Assembly (NCBI GenBank): GCA_945885645.1
Contig: CAMCYV010000102.1
Span: 1 to 5,425 of the forward strand
Source: Bifidobacterium breve
Lineage (GTDB): Bacteria; Actinomycetota; Actinomycetes; S36-B12
Length of the DNA: 5,425 bases
Direction of reading: 5' to 3'
Shown: positions 1 to 5,425 of the stretch, one piece after another
How the letters are laid out: each line of letters opens with the position of its first letter
Position numbering within the stretch: position 1 is the stretch's first letter
Notes under the pieces: generated by a model
Seen by the model: the letters and a program-made list of their open reading frames with translations, nothing else
Told to the model about the DNA's origin: nothing
The model's database searches: none
Translations under genes and position numbers: made by a program

Positions 1-1338
1 CCCAAGGGTGTTTTGCTCTACGGACCACCGGGAACAGGTAAAACACTTCTGGCTCGCGCAGTTGCGGGAGAAGCAGGTGTTCCTTTCTATTCGATTTCCG
101 GTTCTGACTTCGTCGAGATGTTTGTTGGTGTCGGTGCAAGTCGTGTGCGTGATCTTTTTGAACAAGCAAAAGCCAATGCTCCTGCAATTATTTTCATGGA
201 CGAAATTGATGCAGTTGGTAGGCATCGTGGCGCGGGAATGGGTGGCGGCCACGACGAGCGCGAACAAACACTGAACCAGATGTTGGTTGAAATGGATGGC
301 TTCGACGTTTCCGGCGGAGTAATCATGATCGCTGCGACCAACCGCCCCGACATCTTGGATCCGGCGCTACTGCGACCCGGTCGCTTCGATCGACAAATTG
401 CCGTCGAACGACCCGATCTCAAAGGTCGATTTGAAATTCTCAAGGTGCATGCAAAGGGTAAACCCTTCTGCGATGACGTAGAAATGATGAACGTTGCGCG
501 AAGAACTCCTGGGTTCACTGGCGCTGATTTGGCCAACGTACTCAATGAAGCCGCACTGTTAACCGCACGTGAAGGCGCATCTGAGATCACCAATGTGATC
601 ATGGATGAAGCAATTGATCGGGTTATGGCAGGTCCACAAAAGCGCACTCGGGCAATGGACCATGAGGAGCGATTAATCACCGCCTACCATGAAGCGGGGC
701 ACGCACTTGTCGCTGCAGCACTTCCCGGTAATGACCCGGTACATAAAATCACGATCATGCCGCGAGGGCGTGCACTCGGGTACACCATGGTGTTACCCGA
801 TCAAGAGAAATACTCCACGACCAGAAGCCAGATGCTCAACCAGTTGGCTTACATGCTGGGTGGCCGCGCAGCCGAGGAATTGATTTTTCATGATCCAACA
901 ACCGGAGCCTCTAATGACATTGAGAAAGCAACGGCAGTCGCGCGCGCAATGGTGATGCAGTACGGCATGACTGAGCGTGTGGGAGCCATTAAGTACGGTC
1001 AAGAGCAGGGTGAAGTTTTTATGGGCCGCGATATGGGCCACACTCGGGACTTCTCCGAGGAAGTTGCCGCTGCGATCGACGAAGAAGTTCGGGCTTTCAT
1101 CGAAACTGCGCATCAAGAGGCTTACGACCTACTTGTCGCAAACCGAGAAGCACTTGACGCAATTGTCGTTGCACTGATGGAGCGAGAGACACTCCAAAAA
1201 GAGGAGATCGCAGAGATTTTCGCCGAATTGAATTTACGCGAACCTCGAGGTGCGTGGACAGGCTCGGCGCGCAGGTCGCCAGACATTAGTGGACCGGTGG
1301 AAGTCCCCGCACTTGATGCTGCCAAATCCGACGTATAG
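1..1338 (+). CDS. ftsH: ATP-dependent zinc metalloprotease FtsH, 3' part (5' end outside window)
   Basis: Membrane-anchored AAA+ protease that unfolds and degrades membrane and regulatory proteins. The reading frame is open from base 1, so the N-terminal membrane segments and start codon lie upstream; 445 codons are visible. Counting from base 1, Walker A GPPGTGKT is at residues 8-15, the pore-loop region FVEMFVGVG follows, Walker B IIFMDEID is at 63-70, and the second region of homology with the arginine-finger pattern RPGRFDR comes next. The peptidase domain has the zinc motif HEAGH at 230-234 (bases 688-702). The third zinc ligand is the Asp of ASNDIE at residue 306 (bases 916-918). All catalytic elements visible are intact. 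The C-terminal tail beyond the protease domain is short and variable, as usual in the family. It precedes folE by 12 bp, the usual actinobacterial arrangement. The first ATG or TTG inside the window is not the true start, because homology begins before it. Confidence 0.97.
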   Translation, partial: PKGVLLYGPPGTGKTLLARAVAGEAGVPFYSISGSDFVEMFVGVGASRVRDLFEQAKANAPAIIFMDEIDAVGRHRGAGMGGGHDEREQTLNQMLVEMDGFDVSGGVIMIAATNRPDILDPALLRPGRFDRQIAVERPDLKGRFEILKVHAKGKPFCDDVEMMNVARRTPGFTGADLANVLNEAALLTAREGASEITNVIMDEAIDRVMAGPQKRTRAMDHEERLITAYHEAGHALVAAALPGNDPVHKITIMPRGRALGYTMVLPDQEKYSTTRSQMLNQLAYMLGGRAAEELIFHDPTTGASNDIEKATAVARAMVMQYGMTERVGAIKYGQEQGEVFMGRDMGHTRDFSEEVAAAIDEEVRAFIETAHQEAYDLLVANREALDAIVVALMERETLQKEEIAEIFAELNLREPRGAWTGSARRSPDISGPVEVPALDAAKSDV

Positions 1339-1339
1339 T
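1334..1339 (+). promoter_or_regulatory. Candidate -10 element for folE, spanning the ftsH stop codon
   Basis: TATAGT at 1334-1339 matches the actinobacterial TANNNT -10 consensus closely and contains the ftsH TAG stop. A TTGATG at 1313-1318 could act as a -35, but the 15-bp spacer is shorter than optimal. Transcription starting about 7 bp downstream would leave a leader of only a few bases before the folE ATG at 1351, which has no Shine-Dalgarno sequence. Inferred from sequence only; chance occurrence is possible. Confidence 0.35.
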
Positions 1340-1350
1340 TTGAATGCATC

Positions 1351-1962
1351 ATGAATGACATTAACCCGATCAGTATTACGAGTCCAGGGCCTAAGGCACC
1401 CTACGATTATGCGGGTGTTGAGAAGGCAACTCGTGATCTGTTAATCGCAATCGGAGAAGACCCTGATCGAGCTGGACTTATTGATACTCCGGCCCGGGTT
1501 GCTCGAGGATATGCTGAAATATTTGGCGGACTGCATAAAAACCCTGAAGAAGTTCTCACCACAACATTTGATCTCGGCCATGACGAACTCGTGATCGTGA
1601 AAGATATTAACTTCAACAGCATGTGCGAACACCATCTGCTGCCGTTTTATGGCCATGCCCATATCGGTTACATCCCAAATGAAGACGGTCGTATTACCGG
1701 GCTTTCGAAACTAGCGCGGGTAACTGATGTTTTTGCCCAGCGACCACAGGTTCAGGAACGACTCACAGGCCAGATAGCCGATTCGGTAATGAGAATTTTG
1801 CAACCACGGGGTGCAATCGTAATTCTGGAAGCGGAGCATATGTGTATGTCACTGCGCGGAGTCCGTAAGCCGGGTGCGGTCACGACCACAAGCGTTGTGC
1901 GTGGGGTATTGCGTGATGCGGTAACCCGCTCCGAGGCCATGACGTTAATCACTGGACTCTAA
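1351..1962 (+). CDS. folE: GTP cyclohydrolase I (FolE, type IA)
   Basis: Cytosolic enzyme that converts GTP to 7,8-dihydroneopterin triphosphate, the first committed step of folate synthesis. The 203-residue length is normal for bacterial FolE. The zinc site is complete: Cys92 and His95 in MCEHHLLPFYGH, and Cys165 in AEHMCMSLRG, corresponding to E. coli Cys110, His113 and Cys181. Catalytic His94 and His163 are also present. The signature GLSKLARVTDVFAQRPQVQE (residues 117-136) is typical of the zinc-dependent type IA enzyme. The ATG at 1351 gives the expected N-terminus; an ATG at 1344 is out of frame and stops after four codons. There is no obvious ribosome binding site, so translation may be near-leaderless or coupled to ftsH. 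The next gene begins 5 bp after the stop, indicating one transcript. Confidence 0.97.
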   Translation: MNDINPISITSPGPKAPYDYAGVEKATRDLLIAIGEDPDRAGLIDTPARVARGYAEIFGGLHKNPEEVLTTTFDLGHDELVIVKDINFNSMCEHHLLPFYGHAHIGYIPNEDGRITGLSKLARVTDVFAQRPQVQERLTGQIADSVMRILQPRGAIVILEAEHMCMSLRGVRKPGAVTTTSVVRGVLRDAVTRSEAMTLITGL

Positions 1963-1967
1963 CTCCC

Positions 1968-3152
1968 GTGTTCACTCACGCCCCGGTGATCATGGGGATC
2001 TTGAACGTGACTCCAGACTCATTTTCCGACGGTGGTCAATTTGATTCAGTGAAGTCAGCAGTTGATGCCGCTACTTCAATGGTTGCTAATGGCGCCAACA
2101 TTATTGATATCGGGGGAGAGTCCACTCGTCCTGGCGCCGAGAGAATCTCACTCGAGACTGAATTAGAACGTGTAATTCCTGTTGTTGAACAATTATCTGC
2201 TCAGGGGACTTATGTAAGTATTGACACTATGCGTTCGGAGGTCGCCGCAGCTGCGATTTCCGCCGGCGCTCGAATGGTAAACGATGTAAGTGGAGGTCTC
2301 TCCGATCCTGACATGTTTAACGTTGTGGCAAGTCTTGGTGTACCAATTGTGGTAATGCATTGGCGCGGACCGAGCAAGACGATGCAAGAAAATATCCACT
2401 ATAAATATGCACTCGTTGAAGTGTGTTCGGAATTGCAGGACCGAACAAAAGCGGCACTGAACGCAGGAATTCATCGTGGCAACATCATTCTTGATCCTGG
2501 GATTGGTTTTGGAAAAGAAGCTGAGCACAACTGGGAACTGCTCCAGAACATTGATGCCTTATTGGCGATTGGCTACCCAGTGCTCATTGGCGTCTCCCGA
2601 AAAAGATTCCTTGGCGCTTTGCTCGCAGACACTGAAGGATCACCACGAGACGTGGGTTCTCGTGACGTTGCTTCTGCAGCTGTATCCGCCCATCTACTAC
2701 AACGTGGCGCTTGGGGTGTTCGAGTCCATGATGTTCAGGCAACCAGTGATGCGTATAAAGCCCTGTGCGCGATCAACCCTGACCCGGCAGTTGACTCAAT
2801 TGAATTGTTAGGACTGCGTGAATTCGGTCACCATGGCGTACTGGAGCACGAACGGATCAACGGCCAGTATTTCAGCGTCGATGCAACTTTGGGGCTTTCA
2901 ATTTCACATGCCGCACACACCGATGACCTTGCTGACACCGTGAATTACGCGGAAGTAGCAGATTCAATCCGCGCGCGAATTGCCGGAGAGCCTGTGGACC
3001 TGATTGAAAAACTCGCCGAACTGATTGCCACCGATTGCTTGGCGTTCCCGCAGGTAGTCTTCGCCAAGATCCGGGTTCATAAGCCCGATGCACCAATTGA
3101 GGGCGAGTTTGGCGACGTGATCGTCACTCGAGCAAAATTCATCGGATCATGA
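1968..3152 (+). CDS. folP-folB: Fused dihydropteroate synthase - dihydroneopterin aldolase (FolP-FolB)
   Basis: Predicted bifunctional folate enzyme of 394 residues. Residues 1-270 are dihydropteroate synthase, which joins 6-hydroxymethyl-dihydropterin pyrophosphate to p-aminobenzoate. Visible DHPS motifs are GILNVTPDSFSDGG (10-23), DIGGESTRPGA (47-57), SIDT (84-87), NDVSGG (105-110), VMHWRGPSKTM (129-139), DPGIGFGK (176-183), GVSRKRFLG (208-216) and RVHDV (252-256). Residues 275-390 are dihydroneopterin aldolase: LLGLREFGHHGVLEHER (280-296), DDLADTVNYAEV (319-330, Tyr327) and VHKPDAPI (370-377, catalytic Lys372). The join (ALCAINPDPAVDSIELLGL) has no stop, ATG or GTG and only a very short linker, so a single polypeptide is expected. 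The GTG start at 1968 supplies the first beta strand; the in-frame ATG at 1992 would cut into it. No Shine-Dalgarno is visible. The last four bases overlap folK as ATGA. Each domain is clearly recognised; the physical fusion is the unusual feature. Confidence 0.93.
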   Translation: MFTHAPVIMGILNVTPDSFSDGGQFDSVKSAVDAATSMVANGANIIDIGGESTRPGAERISLETELERVIPVVEQLSAQGTYVSIDTMRSEVAAAAISAGARMVNDVSGGLSDPDMFNVVASLGVPIVVMHWRGPSKTMQENIHYKYALVEVCSELQDRTKAALNAGIHRGNIILDPGIGFGKEAEHNWELLQNIDALLAIGYPVLIGVSRKRFLGALLADTEGSPRDVGSRDVASAAVSAHLLQRGAWGVRVHDVQATSDAYKALCAINPDPAVDSIELLGLREFGHHGVLEHERINGQYFSVDATLGLSISHAAHTDDLADTVNYAEVADSIRARIAGEPVDLIEKLAELIATDCLAFPQVVFAKIRVHKPDAPIEGEFGDVIVTRAKFIGS

Positions 3153-3655
3153 CAAATACCGTTCTCGTTGCTTTCGGTGCAAATCTGGGTAATCCCGTTG
3201 AGACGGTGCGGCTCGCGTATCGGGAACTCTCAGAGGTGCTGACCACCGTCGCAAGTTCGCAGTTGTATCGAAGTAAGCCGGTTGGTGGGGTTGAACAGGA
3301 CGACTTCATCAACGCGGTTGCACTTTTTGACACTGAACTCTCAGGTCTTGACATTCTTGCCAAACTTCACGAAATAGAAGATGCCCATTCCCGGACCCGA
3401 GAAGTTCGCTGGGGCCCAAGGACATTGGACCTCGACGTTATTGCCCTATGGGAGAATGGCGATCCCGTCATGAGTTCAGACCCGATCCTGACACTCCCGC
3501 ACCCTCGGGCGTGGGAACGCGTATTTGTCACCGCTCCGTGGACCGCTTTGAAGTTAAATAGACAGTTCAGTGAACTTCCCGGGGCCGGACCCGTTGACAA
3601 ATTGGAGTCATCAATGCAGGCAATTGAACGTCTTGAGATTGGGCTTGAGGGCTAA
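3149..3655 (+). CDS. folK: 6-hydroxymethyl-7,8-dihydropterin pyrophosphokinase (HPPK, FolK)
   Basis: Transfers pyrophosphate from ATP to 6-hydroxymethyl-dihydropterin, making the substrate of the FolP domain encoded just upstream. The protein has 168 residues, a normal length. The N-terminal FGANLGNP (9-16) and SQLYRSKPVGG (37-47) match HPPK. The family signature RWGPRTLDLDVI (88-99) carries the magnesium-binding Asp94 and Asp96, equivalent to E. coli Asp95 and Asp97. LPHPRAWER (116-124) holds the conserved His and Arg of the ATP-binding loop. The start is fixed by the ATGA overlap with folP-folB, which implies translational coupling. The stop overlaps the next start as TAATG. In some other bacteria folB is fused to folK; here folB is joined to folP and folK is separate. 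Confidence 0.96.
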   Translation: MTNTVLVAFGANLGNPVETVRLAYRELSEVLTTVASSQLYRSKPVGGVEQDDFINAVALFDTELSGLDILAKLHEIEDAHSRTREVRWGPRTLDLDVIALWENGDPVMSSDPILTLPHPRAWERVFVTAPWTALKLNRQFSELPGAGPVDKLESSMQAIERLEIGLEG

Positions 3656-4116
3656 TGCACACTACGAAGGTCTCACGGCTTGTTGTCATCGCATTGATCG
3701 TGATGGCAATTGGATTTGCACTCGCCCAGATTGTTATGGGTCAAAGTTCACGCTCACTCCCCGTACCGGCCATGGCTGCCGGTGCGTTGTGGATTTTGGG
3801 CGGCGGATTTGGTATTTGGACCTACTTGGCAAGACCGCGCCTCAAACGAGAACCAGGAATTAAGCCATTTCCACCTCTTGCTGCGGCTCGGATTGCGGTA
3901 CTAGCGCTGGCGGGGAGCAGAACCGGTGCGGCCATTGCCGGTTTCTACGCGGGGGTCGCGTTTGCCTCCATGGGCAATATTGACACCCCGGCCGGTTGGA
4001 GCGCGACCATTAATGGCTTCCTAGCCGCATTGGGGGCAACCCTGCTTGTTATTTCTTCACTGTGGCTGGAGAGCCTGTGTGTTGCGAGAGACCAGGGCAC
4101 AACCCCTGATAAGTGA
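3655..4116 (+). CDS. DUF3180 family integral membrane protein
   Basis: Small membrane protein of 153 residues and unknown function, commonly found directly after folK in actinobacterial folate clusters. Four hydrophobic segments are visible: about residues 8-28, 36-57, 76-105 and 119-143. The loop between the second and third is basic (RPRLKREPGIKPFPPL), suggesting that it is cytoplasmic. The third segment carries the family-type pattern AARIAVLALAGSRTGAAIAG followed by FYAG. The start ATG overlaps the folK stop as TAATG, with a weak GAGGG at 3647-3651 only 3 bases before it, so coupling to folK translation is likely. Its conserved place suggests co-expression with folate synthesis, but no transport or enzymatic role can be read from the sequence. 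Family assignment is from recalled sequence pattern and context. Confidence 0.85.
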   Translation: MHTTKVSRLVVIALIVMAIGFALAQIVMGQSSRSLPVPAMAAGALWILGGGFGIWTYLARPRLKREPGIKPFPPLAAARIAVLALAGSRTGAAIAGFYAGVAFASMGNIDTPAGWSATINGFLAALGATLLVISSLWLESLCVARDQGTTPDK

Positions 4117-4132
4117 TCAAAGTACTGTGATC
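4115..4132. promoter_or_regulatory. 18-bp near-palindrome overlapping a -10 element, candidate operator
   Basis: GATCAAAGTACTGTGATC is symmetric about the centre of AGTACT, with 8 of 9 base pairs matching (only 4120 and 4127 do not pair). It begins inside the stop codon of the DUF3180 gene, ends two bases before the ATG at 4135, and covers the TACTGT -10 candidate. A dimeric repressor bound here would block transcription. It could equally be a weak hairpin or chance, as no T-tract follows. Confidence 0.3.
4123..4128 (+). promoter_or_regulatory. Candidate -10 element of a leaderless promoter
   Basis: TACTGT fits TANNNT and occupies positions -12 to -7 relative to the A of the ATG at 4135. This is the spacing expected when transcription starts on the start codon, a common mode in Actinobacteria. 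The gene has no Shine-Dalgarno sequence, which agrees. No good -35 hexamer is visible at 16-18 bp upstream. Confidence 0.5.
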
Positions 4133-4134
4133 CC

Positions 4135-4431
4135 ATGAGTGAAATCCAGCTTGAAGACCTCCCCTTTGACGAACTCCGGCACCAAGCTTTCCACTTGGCG
4201 GAAAAGAAGTTAGATATCGGTTTCTTTACTGATGTGTTCTCGCACATGCCGGGCATGATTGCGATTGAGGGCGAGGGCGGCGACCTTGGATCAATTGGCG
4301 GGACATTTATTGAAACCGTACGGGCCACTAAGCAAATGTTTGGTCACGGTGAAATAGATCCCGACATGGAAACACTGCTTCGCGCTCGATTCGCCACCTA
4401 TATTCGGGCTAACGATCCAAGTCACCAATGA
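4135..4431 (+). CDS. Small conserved-looking protein of unknown function
   Basis: 98-residue soluble, acidic protein with no signal peptide, no long hydrophobic segment and no cysteine. It starts with MSEIQLEDLPFDELRHQAFH and contains LDIGFFTDVFSHMPG (27-41), a glycine-rich middle EGEGGDLGSIGG (45-56), and LLRARFATYI near the C-terminus. From memory the pattern 'LPxDELRxxAFxLAE...DxGFFxDxxxHxP...LLRARFxxY' resembles small uncharacterised proteins of Streptomyces and relatives, so I believe it is a real gene, but I know no function. The ATG at 4135 is supported by a -10 element at leaderless spacing and by the strong N-terminal pattern. It sits 18 bp after the DUF3180 gene. Its 3' end overlaps the convergent NuoD-like gene by 23 bp, so transcripts of the two could pair there. 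Confidence 0.75.
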   Translation: MSEIQLEDLPFDELRHQAFHLAEKKLDIGFFTDVFSHMPGMIAIEGEGGDLGSIGGTFIETVRATKQMFGHGEIDPDMETLLRARFATYIRANDPSHQ

Positions 4432-5425
4432 CAAGAAACATGCTGCTGATAGCAGAAGCTAATTGATCAACACGATGTCCCACCAACGTGGGAACTAGCG
4501 CTTGAAAATTACTAAATGAAGCAGACCGCAATTTCAATCGCCATGGAGTCTTATCCCCGGCGCTCACTAAATACCAACCGTTAATACCTGTTGGTCCGTC
4601 AACCCAACTGTAGGAATTTCCCTCGGGTGCGCGCACTACTTTGGGGAGAGCAACGTTGACATCTGATCCGTTTGTGATCTCGAGGTGTGGCAATATTTCA
4701 TTGATCACATCAATGCTCAATGTCACTTGATCAATCAGTGCCAAAAAACGAGAGTATGCATCGCCATCTCGGTACACCGCCGGTTTATTGAGACCTAATT
4801 CTTTGTACTTCAGGTAATCGGTGTCAAAGCGAAGATCGTTGTCTAATCCGCTGGCCCAGCCCACTGGTCCGCTAGTCCCAAATGAAATCGAATCAGCATT
4901 GGAGAGAACCGCCAATCCGCGCAGTTCGCTCTGATTGAGACTTTCGCGCAGACTGGGGATAATCTTTTGCAATTCACCAAGGATCCTTTGAGTTTGTATG
5001 TTTGTGTCTGCTGGGATGTCGTGGGCTACTCCGCCGATGCGCGCATACATTGGGTGCACTCGGTTGCCCGTTACGAACTCGAATAGGTCAGCGATCTGGT
5101 TGCGGACCCGCTGAGTCTGCGGTGTTGGCAGGAATGCAATGAGCGCTGAGATGCGGGTGAATTCAGCCAGCAGCATTCGGATCCACGTGGCCCGTTCAGG
5201 CGGGTGGATTCCCATTGCGGATTCAAGGGTCAAGGCAACGCCAAGCTCCGATGAAAAAGGTGCGTACCAGTCATGACGATTGGCCAGCATCATGATTTGC
5301 CGGTAGTCACGAACCTCGAAGAGCTTTTCGGCGCCGCGGTGCATGAAGCCAATGCGGGGTTCCACACTGGTAATCACCTCACCATCGAGGGTCAGGTGTA
5401 GTTGAAAACCTCCCTGTGAGCTGGG
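4409..5425 (-). CDS. Divergent NuoD-like protein (complex I 49-kDa subunit family), 5' end outside window
   Basis: The frame is open from the right edge; 338 codons are visible and the start lies beyond 5425. Family landmarks in order are PSSQGG, LDGEV, PRIGFMHRGAEKL, HPPERATWIRMLLAEFTRI, FEFVTGNRVHPMYARIGGV, SGPVGWASGLDNDLR, GWYLVSAGDKTPWRLKLRS, SFSNFQAL and the C-terminal IGDLDR. This is clearly the NuoD / hydrogenase large-subunit fold without metal-binding cysteines. Against Thermus Nqo4 it has Gln for His38 and Trp for Tyr87, lacks the segment with Asp139, and lacks the MESLIHHFK-type helix. A normal quinone reductase role is therefore unlikely. I recall that Streptomyces carries an extra nuoD-like gene near its folate cluster; this may be its counterpart. 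The GTG at 5377 is not the start, because homology continues before it. Function unknown. Confidence 0.85.
   Translation of the reverse strand, partial: PSSQGGFQLHLTLDGEVITSVEPRIGFMHRGAEKLFEVRDYRQIMMLANRHDWYAPFSSELGVALTLESAMGIHPPERATWIRMLLAEFTRISALIAFLPTPQTQRVRNQIADLFEFVTGNRVHPMYARIGGVAHDIPADTNIQTQRILGELQKIIPSLRESLNQSELRGLAVLSNADSISFGTSGPVGWASGLDNDLRFDTDYLKYKELGLNKPAVYRDGDAYSRFLALIDQVTLSIDVINEILPHLEITNGSDVNVALPKVVRAPEGNSYSWVDGPTGINGWYLVSAGDKTPWRLKLRSASFSNFQALVPTLVGHRVDQLASAISSMFLVIGDLDR

Noticed and set aside
87..680. Long minus-strand open frame of 197 codons opposite ftsH
   Set aside because: It lies opposite the highly conserved AAA+ region, has serine-rich composition typical of a shadow frame, and shows no recognisable domain.
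1344..1346. Alternative ATG just before folE
   Set aside because: It is out of frame with folE and reaches a stop after four codons.
3945..4328. Minus-strand open frame of 127 codons across the DUF3180 gene and the small gene
   Set aside because: It is antisense to two better-supported genes and has no recognisable motif.
4443..4455. Small hairpin CTGCT-GAT-AGCAG just after the 98-residue gene
   Set aside because: The stem is only 5 bp, there is no T-tract on either strand, and it lies inside the NuoD-like coding sequence. It is not convincing as a terminator.
5375..5377. GTG at 5377 as the start of the NuoD-like gene
   Set aside because: Sixteen upstream in-frame codons up to the window edge align with NuoD (PSSQGG to LDGEV), so the true start is outside the window.
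4409..5425. NuoD-like gene as a NiFe hydrogenase large subunit
   Set aside because: The visible protein has no cysteines, so it cannot bind a NiFe centre. The sequence pattern and C-terminal GDLDR follow the complex I NuoD family.

Overview
The window comes from an actinobacterial chromosome. The order ftsH - folE - folP - folB - folK - DUF3180 membrane protein is the well-known folate cluster of Actinobacteria, and the FolE, DHPS and DUF3180 sequences look actinobacterial. Base composition looks moderate rather than very GC-rich, genes are tightly packed, and Shine-Dalgarno sequences are weak or absent. This would fit a streamlined, possibly aquatic actinobacterium, but that lineage guess is inference only.

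Layout. Bases 1-1338 hold the 3' part of ftsH (AAA+ ATPase and zinc peptidase, N-terminus outside the window). Bases 1351-4116 are a compact same-strand run: folE (GTP cyclohydrolase I), a fused folP-folB gene (dihydropteroate synthase joined to dihydroneopterin aldolase), folK (HPPK) overlapping it by ATGA, and a DUF3180 four-helix membrane protein overlapping folK by TAATG. A small conserved-looking gene of unknown function (4135-4431) follows, with signs of its own leaderless promoter inside an 18-bp near-palindrome. On the minus strand, 4409-5425 carries most of a NuoD-like protein (complex I 49-kDa / hydrogenase large-subunit fold) whose 5' end runs off the window. It converges on the small gene and overlaps its 3' end by 23 bp.

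Functionally, FolE, FolB, FolK and FolP cover the pterin branch of folate synthesis: GTP to dihydroneopterin triphosphate, then dihydroneopterin to 6-hydroxymethyl-dihydropterin, pyrophosphorylation, and condensation with p-aminobenzoate. A promoter-like TATAGT spans the ftsH stop codon, so the folate genes may also be transcribed independently of ftsH.

The most unusual items are the FolP-FolB fusion and the NuoD-like protein. The latter keeps the family fold signatures and C-terminus but has lost the quinone-ligand His and Tyr, the segment carrying the quinone-site Asp, and a conserved helix. It is probably not a working quinone-reducing subunit of complex I.
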